NCBI GenBank assembly: GCA_017465745.1
Contig: JAFTVM010000065.1
Coordinates: forward strand, 1-33,407
DNA length: 33,407 nt
Direction of reading: 5' to 3'
From: Oscillospiraceae bacterium
GTDB taxonomy: Bacteria; Bacillota; Clostridia; Oscillospirales; Oscillospiraceae
The notes under the pieces are model-generated. The model was not told the origin of the DNA and did no database searches. It worked only from the letters and a program-made list of their open reading frames with translations. Position 1 is the stretch's first letter, and each line of letters begins with the position of its first letter. Shown here piece after piece: positions 22,141-30,796 of this stretch. A program made the position numbers and the translations under genes.

Positions 22141-22524
22141 ATGAAGAATACCAAGTTTTATATCTGCCCCCACTGCGGCAATATCGTGGAGATGGTCCAT
22201 GACGCCGGTGTGAAGCCCTTCTGCTGCGGTCAGAAGATGAATGAACTGGTCCCCAACACCGTGGAGGCCAGCGGTGAAAAGCATATCCCCGCCGTCAGCG
22301 TCAAGGACGGCGTCGTGGAAGTCAATGTTGGCGCGGTGGATCACCCCATGGTGGATGTCCACTGGATCGAGTGGGTCCAGCTGGTCACCGACAAGGGCAG
22401 CCGGAGAAGAAGGCTGAACCCCGGTGAAGCCCCCAATGTGAAATTCCACCTGGATGATGAAAAGCCCCTGGCAGTTTATGCTTACTGCAATCTGCATGGT
22501 CTGTGGAAGACCGGGCTGAACTAA
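22141..22524 (+). CDS. dfx: Desulfoferrodoxin (superoxide reductase)
   Basis: Reduces superoxide to peroxide without making oxygen, protecting an anaerobe. The 127-aa protein has the N-terminal desulforedoxin iron site (C9, C12, C28, C29) and the catalytic neelaredoxin site (H48, H68, H74, C116, H119 in YCNLHG). Both sites are complete, so it is the two-iron type. ATG 22141 follows CGGAGG. It leads an oxidative-stress group with an FMN reductase and a CoA-disulfide reductase. Rubredoxin at 27630 is a likely electron donor. Confidence 0.94.
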   Translation: MKNTKFYICPHCGNIVEMVHDAGVKPFCCGQKMNELVPNTVEASGEKHIPAVSVKDGVVEVNVGAVDHPMVDVHWIEWVQLVTDKGSRRRRLNPGEAPNVKFHLDDEKPLAVYAYCNLHGLWKTGLN

Positions 22525-22544
22525 AGATTCAGGAGGAAGCGGCC

Positions 22545-23093
22545 ATGAAAAAAGTATTGATGATCGTAGGGTCGCTGAGAAAGAATTCATTTAATCTTCA
22601 GCTGGCTCGGGAGATCCAGGGCATGCTGGAGGATCGCGCGCAGGTCAGCTTCCTGGAATATGGGGATATTCCCTTTATGAATCAGGATATTGAATTCCCT
22701 GTACCGGAAAGCGTTGACCGGGTACGGCAGGCTGTCCGGGAGGCAGACGGCATCTGGATCGTTTCCCCGGAATATAATTACCAGATCCCCGGTGTGCTGA
22801 AAAACCTGCTGGACTGGCTGTCCCGCCCGCTGGCGCCCAATGACTGGCAGCGCGGTTCTGCGGTGAAAGGAAAAGCCGTTACCATTTCCGGTGTCGCCGG
22901 GAAAAGCGGCGCGGCAGGCGTCAGAAAGAACCTGAGCGCCCTTCTGGAAGCGATGTCCATGAAGCTAATTGCCGGTATGGGAACCGGTATCTCCCTGAAT
23001 GCGGAAGCGTTCCGGTCGGGCGTGCTGGCCCTGTCCGAGGCGCATAGGGCTGCGATCCGCGATCAGGTCAATATGTTCGGCGATGCAGTTTAA
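22545..23093 (+). CDS. NADPH-dependent FMN reductase family protein
   Basis: A 182-aa flavodoxin-like reductase. The FMN phosphate loop is GSLRKNSFN (9-17) and the flavin-ring loop is SPEYNYQIPGVLKNLLDW. Relatives include ArsH, YieF and azoreductases; electron transfer from NAD(P)H to quinones or metals is usual. AGGAGG precedes ATG 22545. It starts 20 bases after desulfoferrodoxin and is probably cotranscribed. The hairpin at 23117 ends the pair. Confidence 0.9.
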   Translation: MKKVLMIVGSLRKNSFNLQLAREIQGMLEDRAQVSFLEYGDIPFMNQDIEFPVPESVDRVRQAVREADGIWIVSPEYNYQIPGVLKNLLDWLSRPLAPNDWQRGSAVKGKAVTISGVAGKSGAAGVRKNLSALLEAMSMKLIAGMGTGISLNAEAFRSGVLALSEAHRAAIRDQVNMFGDAV

Positions 23094-23116
23094 CGCAGAT
23101 AACCCAATGCAAATTC

Positions 23117-23139
23117 GGGCGGCTTCTCAGAAGCCGCCC
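23117..23139 (+). terminator. Hairpin after the FMN reductase gene
   Basis: Perfect 10-bp GC-rich stem (23117-23126 with 23130-23139), loop TCA, followed by only a short T-rich stretch. It sits 7 bases before the decayed rhodanese frame. Confidence 0.65.
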
Positions 23140-23146
23140 TGAATCT

Positions 23147-23431
23147 TTGACTTTGATATGCGATTATGTCACCGAAGAAAAGCCTTCGCGCATGTGTGCT
23201 GCAGATACAGGGAAAAGCCGGGTGGGCCATATACCCGGAAGTGAAAATGTTCCGCAGCAAACCATTGACAAAGTGGAGTCTGTGGCGGAAAATAAAGATA
23301 CAGTGCGGTATGTCTGCTGCCGCTTGGGCGCCCGAAGCCGTCAGGCGGTCAGCCGTTTGCAGCACATGGGATATACGAATGTGAATAATACCGGCGGCAT
23401 CGCCGCATATTCCGGAAAGGGGAGCGATAAA
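23147..23431 (+). pseudogene. Decayed rhodanese-like domain, in frame with the next gene
   Basis: The frame from TTG 23147 encodes about 95 residues with rhodanese features: GHIPGSENVP, a C-x3-AR active loop (CRLGARSRQ), and LQHMGYTNVNNTGGIAAYSGK. The region that should carry the DVR...EY strand before GHIPGS is replaced by unrelated residues, and the start lacks an RBS and directly follows a terminator hairpin. No stop separates it from the CoA-disulfide reductase, so the ancestral stop seems lost. I read it as a 5'-truncated stand-alone rhodanese gene; an expressed N-terminal extension of the reductase is the alternative. Confidence 0.5.
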
Positions 23432-25120
23432 ATGAAAGTTGTGATCGTAGGCGGCGTGGCAGGCGGAGCAACTGCCGCGGCCAGAATCCGCAGGTTGGAT
23501 GAGCGGGCAGAAATCGTTGTGTTCGAGCGCTCAGGTTTCATTTCCTATGCCAACTGCGGCCTTCCGTATTATATTGGCGGTATCATCCAGGATCCGGAGG
23601 ATCTGACGCTCCAGACCCCGGAAAGCTTCTACGCCCGGTTCCGCATTCAGATGAAGGTACATCATGAGGTTACGGCTGTTCATCCTGACAGAAAGACTGT
23701 TTCCGTGAAGAATCTGGAAACCGGTACCGTGTTTGAAGAAAGCTACGACAAGCTGCTGCTCTCTCCGGGCGCAAAACCGGTCTGGCCCAATCTGCCGGGG
23801 ATGGACAGCGATAAGCTGTTCACCCTGCGCACCGTGGAGGATACCTTCCGGATCAGGGAATTCATCGACGGGAAGGCTCCCGGGTCCGCCGTCATGGTGG
23901 GCGGCGGCTTCATCGGTCTGGAAGTGGCAGAGAACCTGCGGGAACTGGGAATGGATGTGACCATCGTTCAGCGGCCCAGGCAGCTGATGAGCCCCTTCGA
24001 TGCAGACATGGCGTCCTTCATCCATGCAGAAGCTCGCAGGCACGGTGTCAGGCTGGCGCTGGGATACAGTGTGGAAGGGTTTGCGGATACGGATGGCGGA
24101 ATCGATGTGCTGCTGAAAGACCATGTCCCCCTTCATGCCGACCTGGTGATCCTCGCCATTGGCGTCACCCCGGAAGCCACCCTCGCCAAGGATGCCGGGC
24201 TGGCCCTTGGAATCAAGGGCAGTATTCTGGTAAACGACAGAATGGAGACTTCCGTTCCCGATATCTACGCGGTGGGCGATGCGGTGCAGGTAAAGCACTA
24301 CGTTACCGCAGAAGACGCGCTGATTGCCCTGGCAGGCCCGGCCAACAAGCAGGGCCGAATTGCGGCAGACAACATCTGCGGCGGCGACAGTCGTTACCTG
24401 GGCAGCCAGGGAAGCTCCGTGATCAAGGTTTTTGATATGACCGCAGCCGCCACCGGCATCAATGAGACCAATGCCCGAAAAGCCGGACTGGATGTGGACA
24501 CTGTGATTCTGTCCCCCATGAGCCACGCAGGTTATTATCCCGGCGGCAGGCTCATGACCATGAAGGTGGTCTTTGAAAAGGAAACCTTCCGGCTGCTGGG
24601 CGCGCAGATCGTGGGCTATGGGGGTGTGGACAAGCGGATCGACGTACTGGCAACCGCCATCCATGCGGGCCTGAAGGCAACACAGCTGAAAGATCTGGAT
24701 CTGGCCTATGCGCCGCCATATTCCTCTGCCAAGGACCCTGTGAACATGGCGGGCTTTATGATCGACAACATCTCCAGGGGCCTGAAGCAGTGGCATCTGG
24801 AGGATGCAGCCAGGCTGCCCCGGGACGGAAGTGTGACCTTGCTGGATACCCGGACAGTGGGAGAGTATCGCCGTGGACATATCGACGGATTCAAAAATAT
24901 CCCCGTGGATGAGCTGCGGGAACGGATCGGTGAGCTTGAGGCCGGGAAACCCGTGTATGTCATCTGCCAGAGCGGTCTGCGCAGCTACATTGCTGTCCGG
25001 ATCCTGGAGGGCTGTGGCTTCGAAGCCTACAATTTCGCCGGTGGCTTCCGGTTCTACGATGCGGTGATGAACGACCGCGCGCTGGTCGAGGCTGCGATGA
25101 GCTGCGGTATGGACAAGTAA
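23432..25120 (+). CDS. CoA-disulfide reductase with C-terminal rhodanese domain
   Basis: An FAD-dependent pyridine nucleotide-disulfide oxidoreductase of the CoADR/Npsr family (562 aa), reducing CoA disulfide or persulfides. The FAD loop is VIVGGVAGGATAAAR, the active cysteine is C42 in YANCGLPYYIGG, the NAD(P)H loop is VGGGFIGLEVAENL and the second FAD site is IYAVGDAVQV. The dimerisation domain ends with AYAPPYSSAKDPVNMAGF. The rhodanese domain carries LLDTRTVGEYRRGHI and active C512 in ICQSGLRS. AAAGGGGAG before ATG 23432 and the family-typical start support this site, though the frame continues upstream into a decayed rhodanese. Confidence 0.93.
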   Translation: MKVVIVGGVAGGATAAARIRRLDERAEIVVFERSGFISYANCGLPYYIGGIIQDPEDLTLQTPESFYARFRIQMKVHHEVTAVHPDRKTVSVKNLETGTVFEESYDKLLLSPGAKPVWPNLPGMDSDKLFTLRTVEDTFRIREFIDGKAPGSAVMVGGGFIGLEVAENLRELGMDVTIVQRPRQLMSPFDADMASFIHAEARRHGVRLALGYSVEGFADTDGGIDVLLKDHVPLHADLVILAIGVTPEATLAKDAGLALGIKGSILVNDRMETSVPDIYAVGDAVQVKHYVTAEDALIALAGPANKQGRIAADNICGGDSRYLGSQGSSVIKVFDMTAAATGINETNARKAGLDVDTVILSPMSHAGYYPGGRLMTMKVVFEKETFRLLGAQIVGYGGVDKRIDVLATAIHAGLKATQLKDLDLAYAPPYSSAKDPVNMAGFMIDNISRGLKQWHLEDAARLPRDGSVTLLDTRTVGEYRRGHIDGFKNIPVDELRERIGELEAGKPVYVICQSGLRSYIAVRILEGCGFEAYNFAGGFRFYDAVMNDRALVEAAMSCGMDK

Positions 25121-25125
25121 ATAAC

Positions 25126-25159
25126 AAGCCACGCTTTCTCGAAATAGAAAGCGTGGCTT
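25126..25159 (+). terminator. Terminator of the CoA-disulfide reductase gene
   Basis: Perfect 14-bp stem (25126-25139 with 25146-25159), 6-base loop, ending in TTTT. Confidence 0.85.
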
Positions 25160-25268
25160 TTGCATTGGCGGCACCAAAGGCATCCCCGGTTTCCGGTCAG
25201 GCGCGACGCAGAAGGGGAAAAGCCCCTGCGACAGGAATGCCGGCAGAACCATGCAAAGAGTAGGGGAC

Positions 25269-25297
25269 TTTCAAGCAGGCACAATGGCGCATATACT
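25269..25297 (+). promoter_or_regulatory. Promoter of the 55-aa gene
   Basis: TTTCAA (25269-25274), 17-base spacer, TATACT (25292-25297), 21 bases before the ATG at 25319. Confidence 0.5.
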
Positions 25298-25318
25298 GGT
25301 GTTGGAGGTGATCGTGCT

Positions 25319-25486
25319 ATGAATTCCTGTGAGTGGACAGCGTCCATTACGGCAATCGCAAATGCACTTGCATGTGATCGGACAGCGGATGAGATCAATT
25401 TGCTGGGGGTGGCGCTTACCCAATTGGGTGATACACTGCTTACCATTGCGACCTGGAGAAGCATTTGCTGCAAACCCGGTTCCTGA
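25319..25486 (+). CDS. Small conserved protein, 55 aa (possibly DUF6774)
   Basis: ATG 25319 follows GGAGGTG. The 55-aa product has CEWTASITAIANALACDRTADEINLLGVALTQLGDTL and a C-terminal CC pair. The pattern of a predicted helix, a short DE-rich turn and LGDTL resembles a small family of clostridial proteins that I believe is DUF6774; function unknown. Own promoter and a following hairpin make it a single-gene unit. Too short for confident assignment by eye. Confidence 0.6.
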   Translation: MNSCEWTASITAIANALACDRTADEINLLGVALTQLGDTLLTIATWRSICCKPGS

Positions 25487-25497
25487 ACCGTGGAAAC

Positions 25498-25524
25498 GGA
25501 CACCATTCCCCGGGAATGGTGTCC
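25498..25524. terminator. Hairpin between the 55-aa gene and the DUF421 gene
   Basis: Perfect 12-bp stem (25498-25509 with 25513-25524). No T run on the plus side; a short T-rich stretch on the minus side. It lies between convergent genes. Confidence 0.6.
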
Positions 25525-25532
25525 AAACTTCG

Positions 25533-26213
25533 TTAGTGACTGCTGTTTTTGTAAAGAACGAATTTCAGATTCCGGTCACAGACTGCCAGGAAAACCTCCG
25601 TGGGGGAATGGACATGGTTTTCTTTCAGCTGCTTGTCAAGCCATGTCAGATCCAGTCCCATGCGCTTGAGATTATTCTCCAGAATACGGCCATCCATGAT
25701 CAGCTCAGTGAACAGAAGCTCCTGCTCCGGGGCCAGATTCATATCACCCGGCGTGGCGGGGCGCTTGTCTGCAACCGGGAGGATCGTCAGTCTGCCGGTG
25801 TATTCATAGACGGCCGTTTGGATGCCGGTCAGGTCGAAGTAGCCCTGCTGCCTGCACATGACCATGAATTCGCTTAAATCCAGTTTGGCTTTTTTGAAAT
25901 TCTCCCGGTAGAGCTTTCCGTGATCCATCAGAATGGTAGGGGTCCCGTTCAGGTATTTGCGCATTCTTGGGAACTGATTGGAGAGCACACCCAAAAGCCA
26001 TGCGGCGCCGCCGTAAATCGCCATGGCCGTCAGCGGCTTCCAGGGGTCCTCCAGCTCCGTGGCCATTTCCGCAGCAATAGAACCGATGGTAATGCCTGTG
26101 ATATAGTCAAAGAAATCCAACTGGGCGATCTGCTTATGCCCGATAAACTTTGCGATGATAAACAGCGCAACAAAGGAACTCAGTGCCGTGACGCACAAAG
26201 ATAGAAAATCCAT
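25533..26213 (-). CDS. DUF421 (YetF/YcaP-like) membrane protein
   Basis: The 226-aa protein has three N-terminal membrane segments (LCVTALSSFVALFIIAKFIG, ITGITIGSIAAEMA and MAIYGGAAWLLGVL) with the conserved IGHKQIAQLDFFDYITGITIGS turn, then the cytoplasmic DUF421 domain with GTPTILMDHGKLYRENFKKAKLDLSEFMVMCRQQGY. This is a common family in spore-forming Firmicutes with no established biochemical role. It is 3 bases after the polysaccharide deacetylase gene and cotranscribed with it. Confidence 0.88.
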   Translation of the reverse strand: MDFLSLCVTALSSFVALFIIAKFIGHKQIAQLDFFDYITGITIGSIAAEMATELEDPWKPLTAMAIYGGAAWLLGVLSNQFPRMRKYLNGTPTILMDHGKLYRENFKKAKLDLSEFMVMCRQQGYFDLTGIQTAVYEYTGRLTILPVADKRPATPGDMNLAPEQELLFTELIMDGRILENNLKRMGLDLTWLDKQLKENHVHSPTEVFLAVCDRNLKFVLYKNSSH

Positions 26214-26216
26214 GGC

Positions 26217-26939
26217 CTACTTCCTTTCCTGGGGATCGGTTTCGTAGAACCGGGTGTATTTGGTTCCCGGAACCAGGGTAATGCTTCTGGCGTGTGCCAG
26301 CTCCGAGACCGTCACAAAGCGAAAGTCCTGTTCCTGCAGCCGGTCAATGATCACCAGGGCCGCTTCCACAGAACTGTCGGACATATCGTGCAGGAGGATC
26401 ACGTCCCCGTCCCGGACGCAGCCGATGACCTCTTTTTCGATTGCTTCGGCATCGTGGGTAGCCCAATCTTTTGGATCCACAGACCAGGACAATACTGCCA
26501 GCCCCAGATCCGCTGCCACTGTCTGGACGCATTCCCCGCAAAATCCCCCGGGGGAGCGGAGGAAGGAAACCTGACAGCCATCGGGAAGCAAAGCCATGGC
26601 TTTCTCAAGCTCCTGGGTCACATCCCGTGAACACATATTCTGCATGGACTTGTGGCTGTAGCCGTGCAGACCGATCTCGTGTCCTTCGCTGAATATTCGC
26701 TCTGTCAGTTCCGGATACTGTTCCATGCGGTAGCCGCACAGTAAGAATGTTGCCTTGGCGCCTCGTTCTTCCAGCCCCTCCAGAAGTCTTCGTGTGAATC
26801 TTCCGGATGGACCGTCGTCAAAGGTCAGGGCAACCAGTTTTTCCCGCTGTGCAGCCTGAACCGGGACACAAAGCAGAGAAAGGCATAAAACCAACACAGT
26901 AAACCGCCTCAAAATCGTCACATCCTTCTGCAGAATCAA
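26217..26939 (-). CDS. Secreted polysaccharide deacetylase
   Basis: A NodB-homology carbohydrate esterase 4 protein. TFDDGP (D41, D42), the metal-binding HGYSH, the arginine motif FLRSPGG and a C-terminal ILLHDM are all present, so N-deacetylation of peptidoglycan or chitin-type sugars is likely. A hydrophobic segment near residues 12-30 ending VQAAQ is a signal peptide. The start is uncertain: TTG 26939 lacks a clear RBS and GTG 26921 has AAGGA too close. Length near 240 aa suits PdaA/PdaB-like sporulation proteins. Confidence 0.85.
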   Translation of the reverse strand: MILQKDVTILRRFTVLVLCLSLLCVPVQAAQREKLVALTFDDGPSGRFTRRLLEGLEERGAKATFLLCGYRMEQYPELTERIFSEGHEIGLHGYSHKSMQNMCSRDVTQELEKAMALLPDGCQVSFLRSPGGFCGECVQTVAADLGLAVLSWSVDPKDWATHDAEAIEKEVIGCVRDGDVILLHDMSDSSVEAALVIIDRLQEQDFRFVTVSELAHARSITLVPGTKYTRFYETDPQERK

Positions 26940-27045
26940 CTGGGCTTACTTTTCCACAAAAGCTGCATGTCATGCAAGTTTGTTTTTCCCATTTGTATTT
27001 TTGGATGATCTGACACAAACTAAGCTGGCGTGAAGGAGGTATACG

Positions 27046-27441
27046 ATGAAAACACGTTTATTTGGTTTTTTGCTGGCAATGCTTCTGGCCGTCCCCGCAA
27101 TGACCGGCTGTCGGGCGGCAGGAACAGTGGAGTCAGCAGGAAGGGCAGCAGAGCACGGTGTGGAGTCCGTCGGAAATACACTGAAGCAGGGGGAAGACCC
27201 AACTGCGGCAACCGGGTCTGGCAATTATGCAAAGCCTGCGCTGACGTTGGAGGAAGCCCGGAATATTGCGCTGGAGCACGCCGGATTTTCTGCCGGGCAG
27301 GTGACGGCGCTGCACATGGAATATGAGATCGAGCACGGAGTGCCCCAATACGATGTGGAATTCCGCCATGGGGCCTGGGAGTATGACTATGAGATCCATG
27401 CGGATACCGGTGAGATTCTGTCGTTCAGCAAAGATGATTGA
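27046..27441 (+). CDS. PepSY-domain lipoprotein
   Basis: The 131-aa protein has a lipoprotein signal with MTGC (C22), a low-complexity linker, and a C-terminal PepSY domain (about 64-131): LTLEEARNIALEHAG, QVTALHMEYEIEHGVPQYDVEF and YDYEIHADTGEIL. PepSY domains bind or inhibit peptidases, and these small lipoproteins are frequent in Firmicutes. GAAGGAGG precedes the ATG. Monocistronic. Confidence 0.88.
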   Translation: MKTRLFGFLLAMLLAVPAMTGCRAAGTVESAGRAAEHGVESVGNTLKQGEDPTAATGSGNYAKPALTLEEARNIALEHAGFSAGQVTALHMEYEIEHGVPQYDVEFRHGAWEYDYEIHADTGEILSFSKDD

Positions 27442-27570
27442 CAAACAGGGCGCAGCACGGAATGCGTCCTTACTTATGCGGCGCTTGGTTGCCGTTTCCC
27501 CCTTCGTTTCCGGGCTCCCGGATGCATGGGAACGCCAAAACAAAAGGCATGGACAATTGCGCGGAGAGTA

Positions 27571-27599
27571 TTGATATTACTGCGGTTTTGTAGTATCAT
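27571..27599 (+). promoter_or_regulatory. Rubredoxin promoter
   Basis: TTGATA (27571-27576), 17-base spacer, TATCAT (27594-27599). The remaining intergenic DNA after 27441 shows nothing else I can name. Confidence 0.65.
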
Positions 27600-27629
27600 A
27601 ATCTCACAACAACAAAGGAGGTAACGCTT

Positions 27630-27785
27630 ATGAAATATGTATGTGACGTTTGCGGCTGGGAATATGACGAGGAGCTGGGCTATCCCGAAGGCGGCATTGC
27701 GCCCGGCACCAAGTGGGAGGAAGTGGACGAGGATTTCGAATGCCCCCTGTGCTTTGTGGGCAAGGATCAGTTCTCCGAGGAATAA
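27630..27785 (+). CDS. rub: Rubredoxin
   Basis: A 51-aa one-iron electron carrier. The four ligands are C5, C8 (CDVCGW) and C38, C41 (CPLCFVGK), with GTKWEEV in between; the usual aromatic core residues are present. AAAGGAGG precedes the ATG. The length is typical. It is a likely donor to desulfoferrodoxin or other oxygen-defence enzymes. It is monocistronic, between its own promoter and a terminator. Confidence 0.95.
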   Translation: MKYVCDVCGWEYDEELGYPEGGIAPGTKWEEVDEDFECPLCFVGKDQFSEE

Positions 27786-27795
27786 GCACCCGGAA

Positions 27796-27824
27796 AAGCG
27801 GTGTGGCAATGCGCCGCACCGCTT
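27796..27824 (+). terminator. Rubredoxin terminator
   Basis: 12-bp stem with one G-T wobble (27796-27807 with 27813-27824), followed by ATTTT. Confidence 0.8.
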
Positions 27825-27862
27825 ATTTTCGTGGCACGAAAGATACAGAAAGGCGTGCATGA

Positions 27863-29167
<1,305 letters not shown>

Positions 29168-29179
29168 CAGACAGGGCAA

Positions 29180-29213
29180 CAACGGCCGCCGGCATTTACG
29201 CCGTTGGCCGTTG
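29180..29213 (+). terminator. Hairpin after enolase
   Basis: 8-bp perfect outer arms (29180-29187 with 29206-29213) enclosing an inner GC-rich pairing. No T run, so termination is uncertain. Confidence 0.4.
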
Positions 29214-29336
29214 GATATGAAGAATCAGATCCTCCCCGCTGCCGATAATCTCAGATACGATGCCGTGGAAGCGGGCTTTTGACACGATATTTGTCCTGAA
29301 AATGCGGCGCTGACGGTGTATGGAAAGTGCTTCCAA
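29196..29336 (-). other. Possible C-terminal gene remnant (46 codons)
   Basis: On the minus strand an open frame of 46 codons ends in TAA at 29196 and reads RTNIVSKARFHGIVSEIIGS, loosely like a TOBE-type beta domain of ABC ATPases. There is no start signal and a stop bounds it upstream. Otherwise 29214-29365 holds nothing I can name. It may be chance. Confidence 0.2.
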
Positions 29337-29365
29337 TTAAAATGCAGGCATTTTGTCGAACTGAC

Positions 29366-29393
29366 TTGATTTCCTGCGCTTTTCTGCTAAAAT
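29366..29393 (+). promoter_or_regulatory. hpt promoter
   Basis: TTGATT (29366-29371), 16-base spacer, TAAAAT (29388-29393), 38 bases before the hpt start. Confidence 0.6.
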
Positions 29394-29431
29394 GGTTACT
29401 GTAATACTATTAATTACAGGGGGAGTTTCTC

Positions 29432-29986
29432 ATGCTCGAATCAATTATCAAGCATATCCTTGTTACCGAGGAGGAGGCACAGGACATTTGCCGCCGTCTC
29501 GGCAAGGAAATCAGCCGTGATTATGCGGACAAGAATCTCGTGCTCGTTTGTGTACTGAAGGGCTCGGTCATGTTCGCCGTTGACCTGGCAAAGCAGATCG
29601 ACGCGGTTTGCGAGATGGAATTTGTCCGCACATATTCTTACGGGAATGGAACGGAGTCCACCGGCAAGGTCCAGATGCTGATCGATTTCGACCGGCCTGA
29701 TATTGCAGAGTGTGACTTCCTGGTCATTGAGGACATTGTTGACTCCGGCAATACCCTGAAATTCCTTGTGGAGCACATCCTCGCCAAGGGCGCAAAGAGC
29801 GTCAGGACCTGCACCCTTCTGGACAAGCCCTCCAGAAGAAAGGTTGATTTTAACCCCGACTACGTCGGTAAGGAGATTCCCGACGAGTTCGTTTTCGGCT
29901 ACGGCCTGGATCTGTTTGAAAAGTACCGTGACCTGCCCTATGTGGCGGTGGTCAGCCCCGAATATCTGGCGACCCTGGGCCTGTAA
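29432..29986 (+). CDS. hpt: Hypoxanthine phosphoribosyltransferase
   Basis: Purine salvage: hypoxanthine or guanine plus PRPP to IMP or GMP. The 184-aa protein has the PRPP-binding motif LVIEDIVDSGNTL (97-109), VCVLKGSVMF near the N-terminus, the flexible loop YGNGTESTG and the purine-contact region DYVGKEIPDEFVFGYGLD. AGGGGGAG precedes the ATG. It stands alone here, whereas in many Firmicutes it is next to tilS-ftsH. Confidence 0.95.
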   Translation: MLESIIKHILVTEEEAQDICRRLGKEISRDYADKNLVLVCVLKGSVMFAVDLAKQIDAVCEMEFVRTYSYGNGTESTGKVQMLIDFDRPDIAECDFLVIEDIVDSGNTLKFLVEHILAKGAKSVRTCTLLDKPSRRKVDFNPDYVGKEIPDEFVFGYGLDLFEKYRDLPYVAVVSPEYLATLGL

Positions 29987-30028
29987 TGTCCGCGGCCGCT
30001 GCTGCATAATAAGATGAACGAAAGAATG

Positions 30029-30050
30029 CCCCCGGTCTGATGACCGGGGG
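30029..30050. terminator. Bidirectional terminator between hpt and the HprK-like gene
   Basis: Perfect 9-bp GC-rich stem (30029-30037 with 30042-30050), TGAT loop, T-rich on the minus-strand exit. Confidence 0.75.
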
Positions 30051-30060
30051 TATTGCCGTT

Positions 30061-30795
30061 TCAGGGGGACATGGCTTCAAAGGCCGTCAGGGCCGCCTGG
30101 GGATCCTTGGTGCATGTCATGTGCCACAGGGGCGTTTTTTCTGCCAGGGTGCTTACGAGGGCATGGAATTTCGCTGTTTTGCCGCTGTCCAGAGGCGCGC
30201 AGGCCTCGTGGAGGAGCCGGGGGAGGGCATCATCCGCGGTAATGGGGCGGATCGTATTCTCCAGGCCCCGCTCCAGGACGCAGATGCCCTGCAGGGGGAC
30301 GGTGATGTTGCTGTCCAGGCCGTGCTTTCCGCTCCAGGGGGCGCCGCAGGCCAGAACGCCGCCGTTTTCCATGCGCAGGAATGGCTTGTCATCGTTGACC
30401 ATCATGGCCCGTTCCCCGAAGACCTGCCGCCAGAGCCGGGTGTGGGTGGATTTTCCCGTGCCGCAGGCAGCGGTGAAGAGATAGGCGCGCCCGTCCACGG
30501 CTACGGTGCTGCCATGGAACAGAAGGGTATTGTGGTCAAGGAGATGTTCTGCGAAGGCCCGCTGGATGGCCGCCCGGTCCAGGAACGGATCGGAGAAGCG
30601 GCGGATCTTCATGCCCTCCGCCAACGCTTCCAGCCGGAGGGCTTCCTGCTCAAAGGCCAGGTCCTCCGGCGCCACCACGATGATAAAATCCGATGCGTCC
30701 TCCGTCAGATAGGCGCGGCAGTAATCCCGGGTGCTTTCGAAAAGGCTGTGTACCTCGCCCACCCGGCCGGCGATCTTCATTCGGAATACTGCCAT
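30061..30795 (-). CDS. HprK-like P-loop kinase/ATPase
   Basis: The 244-aa protein resembles the C-terminal kinase domain of HPr kinase/phosphorylase. Walker A is CGTGKSTHTRLW (from residue 111), a Walker B-like MMVNDDKP follows, then the substrate-side GAPWSGKHGLDSN. It lacks the HprK N-terminal domain, and no HPr signature partner is nearby. Relatives of this shape are often found with peptide-modification genes and are of uncertain function. The ATG is 1 base after the stop of the metallo-hydrolase gene. The frame extends upstream across that gene, but the extension is a shadow. Confidence 0.75.
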   Translation of the reverse strand: MAVFRMKIAGRVGEVHSLFESTRDYCRAYLTEDASDFIIVVAPEDLAFEQEALRLEALAEGMKIRRFSDPFLDRAAIQRAFAEHLLDHNTLLFHGSTVAVDGRAYLFTAACGTGKSTHTRLWRQVFGERAMMVNDDKPFLRMENGGVLACGAPWSGKHGLDSNITVPLQGICVLERGLENTIRPITADDALPRLLHEACAPLDSGKTAKFHALVSTLAEKTPLWHMTCTKDPQAALTAFEAMSP

Positions 30796-30796
30796 A

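Noticed and set aside
23531-25252. 573-codon minus-strand frame
   Set aside because: Antisense shadow of the CoA-disulfide reductase gene; no motifs.
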